Under the pieces are notes generated by a model. It was not told the origin of the DNA, searched no databases, and was given only the letters and a program-made list of their open reading frames with translations. Below, piece by piece: positions 10,985 to 20,720 of a stretch of DNA of 64,000 bases. This stretch comes from Mermis nigrescens. Its lineage: Eukaryota > Nematoda > Enoplea > Mermithida > Mermithidae. A program made the translations under genes and the position numbers. The stretch spans positions 133,038 through 197,037 of the forward strand of contig JAVLUZ010000703.1 of NCBI GenBank assembly GCA_036768485.1. The letters are read 5' to 3'. Position 1 is the first letter of the stretch, and the number at the start of each line of letters is the position of its first letter.

Positions 10985-11161
10985 TGGTGTCCCAAAACAT
11001 CAAAAATATGGTTTGCACCAAAAAAATCTTTAAACATCCCAAAACATCAAAAAAATGGTTTTGCTCAAAAAAAATTTTTAAACACCCCAAAACATCAAAA
11101 ATATGGTTTTAACCAAAAAAATTTTTAAACCTCCAAAAACATCAAAAATATGATTTAGGAT
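10985..11161 (+). repeat. tandem repeat, unit about 49 bp, 3.5 copies
   Basis: CCCAAAACATCAAAAATATG followed by an A/T run is repeated three to four times. Imperfect copies continue weakly to about 11330. Confidence 0.75.
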
Positions 11162-11529
11162 AAAGAATTCTCAGAACCATTCTATAACGTCAGAAATATG
11201 GATTTAATCAAAGAAATGGTTGACAAAAGACAGTTTTAAAAAATTTAAAAAATACAATATGTTTTTACCAACAATTTTTTTAGAAATATCCCAAAACATC
11301 AAAAGTCCCGAAAAATAAAAAAATACGAGAGACATATCAATCCCATACAGCTATCACGCCTAAGTTCAGCCAGGGCAACGCCGGGCAGCTCAGCTAGATA
11401 TAAAAAATATAAAAACCGCTCGCCGATTGATTGCAGAGTCATTCAATTTTTTATACTAATTACTGGTTAAGATATTATTTGTTTACAAACACTCTAGCAG
11501 ATGGGGCAGCGAAGCGCCCCATTTGCTAG

Positions 11530-13850
11530 TCGTCACTTATTGACAGCAAAAAAAATTCTGGGGGAGTCTGAATGTAGACAAATGCCAAAAAGATCAAAAG
11601 TACTAATTCTGGTTTTTTAATTTAATTTTCATATTTTAATTTACGTCCGCTTTGCGAAGCATTTTCACCGCATGGAAGCACACACAACCAGTACAGGTCA
11701 AAACAGACATGTACACATCAGTTCTGGGGGGTCGATACCATAAAAAACAATGTAACCGCGAAAAATTTGTAAAATTTAGCTAATAACCACTGAAAATTAA
11801 GTTTTCTCAAAAAGCACCTTGAATTAACTATAAACTGTAAACACTTTTACAGTATTTAAGTTTTTGTTATTTTTTGACCCAAATACTGATTTCTTGACTC
11901 CCATCCCAGACCGACCCAGCTGACTCCCACATTAGCCATGTTCAGCACCTGTGGTTACAAGAACATTAGGTACACGGGTACCAAAATTAAATTATTATTC
12001 TTAGCTATGATCAATTTTTGGTCTTAAATATTTTATGTCTTCCTTGCTGTTAGAAAAATTCAGAATGCATACTGATGTTTTCGCCTATCCCTATCTAACA
12101 AATTGTTATCCAACATTTCTCATTTTATTTTACTAAAAAGTCGTCTAATAATCAAGTTATTCATTTTGTTTTAGTTTTTTTAGTTTATATGTATCCAGGC
12201 GTGGATTCAGGGGGGCGAGGGGTGGAAAGGCTATTGACCCCAGGACCCTGTTTGAAAATTTTTTGAGCAGCGGATATGCATTGAAAAGCGCTTGAAATTG
12301 AGCTGAGAACGCAAAAACGTCAAAAATTTCCGACGCTTTGTATCGAATTTATTGTTTTTCTACGTGTCTTGTCTTTTAGCCTCGCTTAAAACCGCTCAAA
12401 TTTGAGCTTGACTTCCAGAATATGTCAAAGTTTTTCCGGCACTCCGCGACGGATTTATTGTTTTTCCGTTCCCGCCCAAACCACTGAAATTCGAGCTTGA
12501 CTTTCGGAATATGTCAAAGAGTTATGTATATATAACTTTTTCTGCAAAGCACAAAGTAAAAAGTCAGGAGATAAGGAATTACTCATTAATTGAATTTTGA
12601 GAAATCGGTTGTGCAGATAACTTAAATGATAAATTTTCTGCATATCAATATTGAATAGAATAAAATATTTTTGAAATTTTATTCTGAAACCTTTTCTTCA
12701 CCATCTAACAGAGCTCATTAAGATATGCTCAAAACTGCCTTTGTTTTCGCATATCTCCTAATTGTTCTCGAGATATTTGTCTTCAAATTTTCGTATTGCG
12801 CCCCTCTCTATTCCACAGTTGATCGAAAGCGGTCGAAAAAGATATCACTATCGGTCAAAGACAAGTGACTTTTATCGTTTCGATTTGTTCTGCTGACAGA
12901 TTTACGTCTTAGAGAATTTCGCATACCCACAACCAGTTGTGATCTTGGGGGCTTTGATGGGTTTTCATACCCCCAGTGTGGGCTTCGTTCATGCAAAAGG
13001 CAGCAAGAAGACTCTGGGGGTCTCGATAGGATAAAATTGCCAAAAAGTATCAAAAATAGCAATTCTAGGGGTCAAGCGGCAGTTATCGATTTCTGGTTGG
13101 GGTCCGCCAGATTCTCGAGGGAAGGGGCGGTTCAGCCAGACCCCCTGACTCCCCCACGCCCACTCCAGAAATATTTCCCCCTTAAATCCGCGATTTCCCG
13201 CAAAAATTGTAAAAGAAGTTTTGATTTAAGCTAATTTAACGATCTTTCATTCCAAAAGTTACAATTTTTCGGCGCTTCGAGCCAAACAGTCATCTTTCAT
13301 TATTTTGTATTAAATTTCATTGATCTTTTTTGTTTTTAAAATTTTTTAATTTTTATCTTCTACAAAGAAAGTGCATCGTTGAAATGCTACGTATAAAACG
13401 ATGTTTTCAACACGTATTGATCGATTTTGCTCATAAAGACAAATTAGAAAAAATTTTTTAATTTCCCCCAGAATTCCCATGCTGTGTATGTGCGATACCT
13501 AGGTACCCGTCCTTAAAATCAAATTTGTGGCTTTGATATTATCGTAGTTGTAGTATGCTAAATTCTCGGCTTACCAGATAGATGTATAGATGTAGGCAGC
13601 AAGAAAATTCTGGGGATGTACTTGGGCAAAATTGCCAAAAATAATAAAAAAAAGTTGCTTTAAAATTGGATTCTAGGGGTCGTTCAGTAAGTTCAGGGTA
13701 TTTCAAGTTCTCGGGAGTGTGCATAACAGACATCAACAAGAAAACTCTGGGGGTCCGGTTGGAGTCCAAACTCCAAAGCCCAAAAAAGTGCCAAAACTAG
13801 CAATTCTGCCAGCTTCTTGTGACAATTATCGATTTTTGATGGCGGGGATC
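11530..13850. other. X copy 1 interior, non-coding
   Basis: It matches 55660-57092 and 60228-61200 in copy 2 with small differences. Short open frames occur, but none has recognisable motifs or agreement between the two copies. It includes M-family-like GGGG/CCCC-bounded segments near 12196-12250 and 12930-13160. The intact LINE target AAAGACAAGTGACT lies at 12857-12870. Confidence 0.6.
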
Positions 13851-14517
13851 CGCCACATTCTGGGGGGTCCAGACCCCCTGACACCACGCCCACGTGTGAT
13901 GCATACGCCCTGAACCCCCATGCTCACGTATGGAGAGAGTGAAGTAGACAAGTTTATATACATCGTACCTACATATGCTCTTTATATAATTAGGATGCGC
14001 AAAACACGTAGCGACATACCTTTGAATAACAATCTCTAGTTCTCCAACCAAAATCCGGGCAAGTTTGCCCGTTTGCTAACTTATAGACGAAGAAAAGTTC
14101 TTTTTAATGGTATACGCGAATTATTTAATTTCGAGTCCGATCCTTCCGATATTCTGCGTCAAAGTAACACATCAAAAATTTGTAGTTTTTGGTTCACTGT
14201 AGCCTAGATTCGCAGCGTACGTATAAAATGTTACGTTTATTGCATAGGTTATTTATTAATACGTTGAACAAAAAAAAATTTTTGAAAAAATGTTGAGTAT
14301 TGCAGAAGATATTTCAAAAAATGTTCGAGCAGTCAATTGTCGGATTTTGGGCATACTGTAGGTATAAACGGCGCTTTATCTCACGAAGCGCGCGATATTA
14401 TAAAAATTCCCTTTACACTTTTTCATTATTAACTGAGTGCTACCTTCGGTGAAAATTTGAGCGAAATCGGTGACTATCGATCGGCCCGAGTCGGTCGACC
14501 CTTATCTGCAGTCGCTG
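13851..14517 (-). repeat. X copy 1 right terminal inverted repeat
   Basis: Reverse complement of 8955-9625. The empty M1 target site CCCCTGAC is at 13875-13882. Confidence 0.8.
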
Positions 14518-14756
14518 CTATCAAATGATAGCTAAAATCCGCTAATTTATGGGTACCGGACGGACATACTAGGAAAATTTTGAATTCCAAATCTTATGTC
14601 GAAAAAATCAAGATGAACGGGTATGAAAACAGGGCCTACGCTGATTGGCTGAATTTAAAATGCTTCAAAATTACCTTAATGTGAAAATTCAAAAGATTTT
14701 TGAAGTGGTACGTGTGAGTGCAGTAGGTATACCTACTATAAATACAGGGTCGCCAT

Positions 14757-15240
14757 ATGTCTACACGATTGACACAGGGACGCCTAGGTATTTACCTTCG
14801 GGGCTTACTTAGGTACTTACGCTACTCTCAGCGCTGGTCAGGTTGCTTGAAGCACGAAGTTCGGCTTTCAACCCAACGAACCTCAATTTCTACGGCCTCG
14901 ATCTCAGTCCTAATATTGCTGCCCGCGCTTTTCGTGGAAAAACTCAGCAGCTACGCTCAAAAACCTAAGGCTGACCTATTTAACCCCGGTATGCTCGCGA
15001 GGTCAGTTGACCTATCTCAAACCACAACAATTCTCAAGATGGTAATTTAACTTGTTTTCAAGTCCAATGCTCACTCTCAGAAATGTTTTGGTTTCTAAAG
15101 CACTATGAACAATGATTCCAACAACAGCGAGCTCTAAGCAGGAAAGTCATCGTAGATAAAGTTAGATAATAATTTTACCCAAATTTTTGATATGGAAGTA
15201 GATGAATGAATTTCGAAGAGAAAGATAAATGCAATCAAAA
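14757..15240 (+). repeat. left arm of a diverged inverted repeat
   Basis: The reverse complement of 24776-25190 matches this block in many stretches, for example GGTCAGTTGACCTATCTCAA and CAACGGCGAGCTC-like sequence, at roughly 70% identity by eye. The arms enclose most of the D1/Gypsy-2 block. Family unknown. Confidence 0.6.
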
Positions 15241-15426
15241 ATATTCACCTTGAATATACCGGCGGAATAATAATCGTCGCCGGGGCCCAGATCCGGTTTA
15301 CCCTCGATGTATATAATCACTGGGTAAACAATGCTAATTTACTACGTGAATGTACAGTCGACCTAGCGTCGAGCAACAACAACACAGACTACTCTAACAA
15401 TAGGTCTTACCACCAGAGGCCTTGTG

Positions 15427-15605
15427 CAGAAGCGGATTTAGGGGGGCGGCCGCCCCCCCATTGGCCCAAAATAGTGCGCAAAATTAAGCATTTTTGAGCG
15501 ATTTTTGGCAATTTTCGGGTTAAAACGGCTAATTTTTCCGCCCGAGACAGTGTTCCGCCCCCTTAGGGTTACCTCCCCCTTAGGAAAATCCTGGATCCGC
15601 CACTA
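15427..15605. mobile_element. small hAT-like MITE
   Basis: The left end CAGAAGCGGATTTAGG and right end CCTGGATCCGCCACTA form imperfect terminal inverted repeats. The flanking 8 bp are GCCTTGTG (15419-15426) and ACCTTGTG (15606-15613), a 7/8 target duplication. It is 179 bp long with no coding capacity. Confidence 0.7.
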
Positions 15606-15830
15606 ACCTTGTGATGGCTTACAGTAACACGAAAAAAGAATAGTATTTTAGATATGAAATACGATATCCTTTAGAGAAATGTCATATGACAAGTTATGTA
15701 CAAAATTAAGACAAATATTGATACAACTGATCTTAACGCATTCTTAACCTCGTACCGGACAAGTAGTACCTCCTATGATTTTATAATAAGAAAGATGGGA
15801 ATGATATCGAGTCTGCAGGCATAACCCAAG

Positions 15831-16370
15831 CTATAGTCTGTTTCATTTATTCGAGAGCTTTTGGTCAATTTTTTAAGAGCCACAGTAAGCGAAACAAGAC
15901 GGATACTGTAATTCATCAAGATCAGCTCAGTGAGGGCGAGTGGCTGGAATTCTTCCATTTTTAATGCACTAATCGATCCATATAAATTTAATTTAGGCAT
16001 TTAATCAGTGCTGCGACATACGACAGTAAGTGCGCTAAACAAAAAGCTACCGACTGGAATCGAACCCGGGTTGCTCCGACTACAAGCAGAGGTTTTACCA
16101 CTGAGCTATGCGGGAGTTCGCGACGTCTCTTAATATCTTAATCTATTGTGTTTAAAATGTCAACTTAGAATAAGTTGAATGCGCATTTTTCTGTAATTGA
16201 TCTGCTGGAAGACGAGAATACATTGTGCCGCAAAAATGTTATTTAAAAAACCCCTTCTTTACTACGTAGCTTTAGTGAGATCTAGCGACCTACAGTAAAT
16301 AAGAAAGAAGGGGTTACTGTAACCTCCGAAAACATTTACTGAAAAAGCTCTCAGATAAATGACAGACTAC
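15831..16370. mobile_element. TIR element T1, copy 1, with tRNA-like core
   Basis: The left end CTATAGTCTGTTTCATTTAT and the right end (AGCTCTCAGATAAATG, then GACAGACTA) are inverted repeats of about 35 bp. TA lies at both outer ends, so a TA target site is possible. It is about 540 bp with no ORF. See also 25290-25827 and 48265-49050. Confidence 0.72.
16047..16116 (-). ncRNA. tRNA-like sequence inside T1 (not called a functional tRNA)
   Basis: On the minus strand it shows box A-like TAGCTCAGTGGTA, an anticodon stem CTCTG/CGGAG and box B GGTTCGATTCC. The acceptor stem (CTCCCG with CGGTAG) has one mismatch and the anticodon loop is one base too long. GTA (Tyr) or TGT (Thr) could be read. It sits inside a repeated TIR element, so it is a tRNA-derived relic. 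Confidence 0.55.
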
Positions 16371-16545
16371 CTGTCATTAGACGGATACCGGTTAAGAGGT
16401 TCCACTCGTACATACGTCGGTGGTCAACCAACGTTTCGCTATCGCCATGGCAGATGTTCATAAACACTGTGCCGAACGATAGGAGTAAACAGTAATTGTT
16501 CTAACAACAATTCGTACCGTGTAACTGCCGCACTTACAATACCTG

Positions 16546-16752
16546 TATAAATATGTCTGTTTTTTTAACCTGGTGCATGAAATCGATCGGTAATCAAAAG
16601 GGCTTATGACTGCAATCCAATTTTTTCGCTGCTCGGCGCCGACTTGTGTCACTCCGTACTCCGTTGCACAACGGAGAAATCGGGTATTACAATGATAAGA
16701 CATTTGCTTATCGTGCGATTTCATGTACCAGGTTTAAAAAAATAGACTATAG
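16546..16752. mobile_element. MITE T2, copy 1
   Basis: The ends TGTCTGTTTTTTTAACCTGG and AGGTTTAAAAAAATAGACTA are inverted repeats of about 38 bp that include GTGCATGAAATCGA. The element is about 205 bp. The outer TATAGTC motif is shared with T1, so they may have the same transposase source. Confidence 0.68.
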
Positions 16753-17156
16753 TGGGTAAACTTTGACATAAAGCACTGATATGAATTGGGTTTAAAATGC
16801 TTACCTACTGTTGATTAACTAAATTTCGCTAATGTACCGCGAACTTTAAACTACCTATTTTTCTAGCCTATTCACGTCGCATTTAAGTCAATAAATCTGT
16901 TGCTTTGACCAACGTCAAAAGCCCGATTTTTGATCAATCGGTTACGAATGATATACTGATATATTGAATGCTCTGCACGTAGAACAGTCAATAAATATAA
17001 AAAGCTTACTTTCTTAGTGATTTCTACTTTATATATGGCTAGGTATGTATTTGTGCACGTTTAAGGAAGCATAGTAAACGTTAACTTTATTACGGTATCG
17101 CCTTGAATCGCGCTCGCCTTCCTTCGTTGCTTTGCTACCATATTCGTCGTCAGTAC

Positions 17157-17253
17157 CATACGTGGGCAGGGCGGCGAAAAATTCTGGGGGGGGGGGGGGG
17201 GTGGGTGCAAGATTTTCAAAAGTCGAAAAATTGCCTCAAAAATGGTCGGTATG
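17157..17253 (+). mobile_element. M1 MITE, truncated at the Gypsy-2 junction
   Basis: It starts CATACGTGGGCAGG after GTCAGTAC (17149-17156), as in the intact copy at 26616. It breaks off at 17253. Confidence 0.8.
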
Positions 17254-19255
17254 AAAGAAAAAAAAATCGCTAACCGCTATTCCATCTTCTACGTAAAGAT
17301 GTTGAATTTTGCTGGAAGAAGAGCACTAAACCGCTTTTGAGCTTGGAAGAAAGCATTTACATCTCCAATCGATGCAATTACCAAAATTCGATCATGAGCA
17401 CTAATTTATTTAACAACTGGATGCAAGTAACTATGCTAGGTGCTATTTTGACACAAAAGCGTTTACCATCCAAAAGTCGCTTTATTCTTAGCTATGCTAG
17501 CAAGGCTAAATTTCTGCTGAATGTAATTATGCTACTTCAGAAAAAGAAGCGCTAGCGGTAGTGTGGGCCATCAGCATTATCGACATTATCTTTAATGCAA
17601 AAATTCATTGTCGAAACGGATCATCAAGCTAACTCGGCTAGTAAATGTTAAAGACCCATCGAAATGTTTACGTTGGGGTCTCAAATTACAGGAATACAAA
17701 TATGATATCGTTTACGTTCCTATGCATATAACTGCGCAGCTGATCTTCTTCACGTCATCCTAAATATGATCATGCAGAACGCGAAATATAAAGAGAGCCG
17801 CGAAAAATATCATTAACATCGCAAATTTAGAATCCGAAGATTCTGAGTCAATGGTTCCACCTGAGCGATCGTGCGATAATACCCTTACTGCGCCAATTAA
17901 TCATCCAAACGCACAAAATAATAATCCTACCGCGCAAACCGATCCTATTAATTCTAAACCACCTACATTTCGCGAACGCTTGTTACTTACCGATGCAGAA
18001 AAGCTGAAATAAAAACACCTGCGCGTTTACTCGCTGAGTAAATGCGATGACGAATTGCATAAAATTCGTATTGCATTGAATGATTTAACAACGAAAATAT
18101 CGTGACGAATTTTTCTCATAAATCCATGTACTTTTTCACGTTTTCAACCGAAGCGCGCTTCACCAACTGTCGCTCATCAAATCGTCATACCCAAATCACG
18201 CGCCGCTCATATTAACGAATTTCATGATCGGTTTTCGAGCTCATTTTCATCGCGCAAAATCTTGCCCGCCATACAAATGCGTTATTGGTGGCCGCGTATG
18301 GAAAATGATGTAATCGCGCGGGTGTAGGAATTATGATGTGTGCTTACAACGTAGCGTCGCATTAAATTCCAAATCCGTTCAAGGTAACCAATCGAAGTAT
18401 CCGCGTTCCTTGAACTCATTAAGTGCAAGGCATTGTTTGCATATGCCGCAATCTCCTCCGGAAATGACCAAATTGTAGTTTTTATGGATTATTTTACAAA
18501 ATAATGCGGAAGCTTTTGCTGTTTCTGATATAAAAGCAACAACCATTGCGAATCTATTACTAAGAGAAATTATACCATGTTGAAAATTTTTGACAGATCA
18601 GGGGTCAAATTTTACATCCACCCTACTTTCTCGGAAGTTTGTAAACTATTAAACGTTCAAAATATTTACAACCCCATATCACCCCAGTGTGATGGGTTGG
18701 TGGAACGTTATAATCGTACATTGATTGATGGTTTGTCTAAGCTGAGTGCGCGATCACAGTATGATTGGGAACAATTTTTACTCGCATTATTTGCATACCA
18801 AGTATGACTCCAATCATCAACTAATATATCTCCTTTTGAAATGCTTTATGGTCAGTGAACCAGCATTTCCTCTTGACACTTTACTCATAAATGACTTCGT
18901 GATAAACTGAATTCTACTATCTGTTGCGGAAAAATACGTCATTGATTTAAAGCTGACTTTGCAGGATCTGCATGAAATCGCGTCTCAAAATTTATCTCAA
19001 GCGTCAGTAAGCAGCAAAATCGCAATACGACAAAGCCGTAACACACACCTCCTTAATCTCTTGGATATAGTCTACCTCAATAATACTTCAGTCATTCAAC
19101 CTGGAAATCGGTAAACTATCACCTAAGCGTGTTGGTCCCTATCGGATTATTGACTTACTCTACGCTGAAACTGCGAAAATTGCATATGTCTATAACCCTC
19201 TTATTATTCATCACGTCAATAGGAATAGACTTTGCCTGAACCTAAATTACTGACT
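17254..19255 (+). pseudogene. Gypsy-2 pol remnant: RT end, RNase H, integrase
   Basis: Scattered frames give LLRKDVEFCWKK (late RT), a degraded DASNY (RNase H start), NYATSEKEALAVVWAI, VETDHQA and LRWGLKLQEYKYDIVY. Integrase follows with MRYWWPRMENDV, FLTDQGSNF and HPQCDGLVERYNRTLIDGLS (18689-18748), the last carrying the catalytic Glu. The best open piece is 18577-18807. The pol end is GPYRIIDLLYAETAKIAYVY, with a stop near 19255. Stops and shifts throughout exclude function. The integrase resembles that of Gypsy-1 but is clearly a different family. Confidence 0.82.
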
Positions 19256-19443
19256 TAATTGTGGAAAAACACGCGTATGTCCCTGGCGATTTGTGTTGGT
19301 AAAGTTACCACATTGCCCTCTTGCCCCGGCAGTGGTCATAAGTTTTGAGGATTTATCGGGCAGGGAACAAAAAGCTAAGGACTGCGCGCTCGGTACGTTT
19401 ATTAAATGGTTCTAAAACAGCACATGCCGCACTATCTAATGTT

Positions 19444-19456
19444 TTTCCTTTGCAGA
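19444..19456 (+). promoter_or_regulatory. candidate 3' splice site before Gypsy-2 ORF3
   Basis: TTTTTCCTTTGCAG is followed by ACCC and ATG (19461), a good polypyrimidine-AG acceptor placed at the ORF3 start, parallel to 6854 in Gypsy-1. Confidence 0.5.
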
Positions 19457-19460
19457 CCCA

Positions 19461-20720
19461 TGGCTGCACAAGGTACCCCCAGCAAGGAGGCATTGTTGGA
19501 AGCAGCTGGTCGCCGATGCAAATTGAGGGATGTGTTCCCGTTGTCCCTAGATGAGTTTGCTCCGTTGACCAGTATGGCTTTAGAGCGGGGATTGGTCGTA
19601 CCCAACCCGCTGCCGCAACACGATAATCGCCGTGTTGGCGGTCTGAATCACTTACCGCAAAATGGGTAAAGCATAAAGCAACACATAAAATCGCAAATCA
19701 CAGAAAGCGCATAAATGATCAACTCTGTGGGAGTATATTATAGAAGTCCTTTGGTAACTGGCACACCAAAGAATAGGCTTTTTACTCAATTCATCTTAGT
19801 CTCCGACGACCAGACGCTCGTTTATGCCATTTTGGCATTAATTCAGCCATCGAATATGACTAATGGCACTTTATTTAGGCTACGACTCTGAATTTGTGAA
19901 TGACAGAAAGGGCAGGCATTATAAGACCTGGGACCTGCGTTTTCAGCAACTATGTCCCACTTACCAGGACCTCCATGGCCCATTCGTACGCTACGTCCAA
20001 GTTGGGTGAGCTGACTGGCCATGTGTTCTGTTGGGATCTAGCAAAGCCTGCAACCTCCGTTCGGGCTTCACCAAAGGTTCGAAACACGCTTACCTAACGT
20101 GTATATGGTGTGTTATGACCCGACGCAAGATCGACTTGCGTATTTCCATGTCTACGTACAACATTTTAGAAATTGCTGTACTCGGATGCAGAAATCTGCA
20201 CAAACTGCACTGGAAAGACCCATTTATTGCAAATTTCATCAACATTCAGCCGTTGGCGAGAACATTTACTCGTTGGTTTACGCATTAAAGCGCAATCGCA
20301 TCGGCAGTGTTTGGCAGAATTCTTTTCGACATGTATATTGATCCGAACGTGCCTGGAAATCCTGACAGTATGGAGCTAATTCTTTAACTCGGACATGCAG
20401 CATTATCTAGCGATGGACGCCCTCATAACTATCGATGTTTTCATATTGATAGAAGGGTGCTCGCAGGATAATCGCATTACTGACGATAGAAAGCCCATGT
20501 CGGTTTCTATGGGGCGATGAGTTGCATTAAGGCTATGGTCCGAAAGCCAAAGCATTTTATACCATTGTCGACTAGCAAGCCACCACAAGGGCAGTCGACC
20601 AGCGCAGCTGTTGAAGCTGAAGTTGATTCAAATGGCGAGTTAATCTTAGCTGAGGATTTTTATTGCCCGGCTCCGCAACAAGGCAGCTATAGCGGCAGCC
20701 ACCCACCATTGCCTCAGTAG
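19461..20720 (+). pseudogene. Gypsy-2 ORF3, broken, with a possible DEDD-exonuclease motif
   Basis: The first frame (19461-19669) begins MAAQGTPSKEALLEAAGRRC. Further frames give YYRSPLVTGTPKNRLFTQF, then LYLGYDSEFVNDRKGRHYK (near 19872-19930), and, after a one-base shift, LTGHVFCWDLAKP. A DxE pair on a hydrophobic strand followed some 35 residues later by VQVG...HVFCWDL is the layout of the first motif of DEDD 3'-5' exonucleases, and YDPTQDRLAYF could hold the second Asp. This is inference from pattern only. The piece ends with a Ser/Pro-rich tail (20517-20720). Confidence 0.45.

Larger units (their letters stand above)
9834..11529. repeat. 1.7-kb insertion in X copy 1, unknown type
   Basis: X copy 2 reads straight from the equivalent of 9833 to that of 11530 (near 55650-55665), so this block was inserted here or deleted there. 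It contains a GT-rich run (9850-9875), a 27-bp near-duplicate (about 10585-10645) and two tandem arrays. No coding potential or clear terminal repeats are seen. Confidence 0.55.
8955..14517. mobile_element. element X copy 1: DNA-transposon-like, TIRs of about 660 bp
   Basis: The left end CAGCGACTGCAGATAAGG is mirrored at the right end (CTTATCTGCAGTCGCTG, ending 14517). The inverted match runs about 660 bp on each side (8955-9625 and 13851-14517). CTAT flanks both ends (8951-8954 and 14518-14521), a possible 4-bp target duplication. The interior shared with copy 2 has no convincing transposase, so it looks non-autonomous. A 1.7-kb block at 9834-11529 is absent from copy 2. The superfamily is not assigned. 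Confidence 0.75.
15789..17253. repeat. direct duplication, copy D1
   Basis: It matches 25248-26704 nearly base for base with small indels. Both copies contain TIR element T1 with a tRNA-like core, MITE T2 and the start of an M1 copy behind the same target GTCAGTAC. D1 stops inside M1 at about 17253, where Gypsy-2 RT sequence begins. Confidence 0.88.

Noticed and set aside
8955..14517. Element X as a Polinton/Maverick (ends AG...CT, long TIRs)
   Set aside because: Far too short, and no DNA polymerase B, integrase, ATPase or protease could be seen; the possible duplication is 4 bp, not 6 bp.
16047..16116. A functional tRNA gene
   Set aside because: Acceptor-stem mismatch, oversized anticodon loop, and location inside a repeated TIR element with other degraded copies (25502-25570, 48485-48540).
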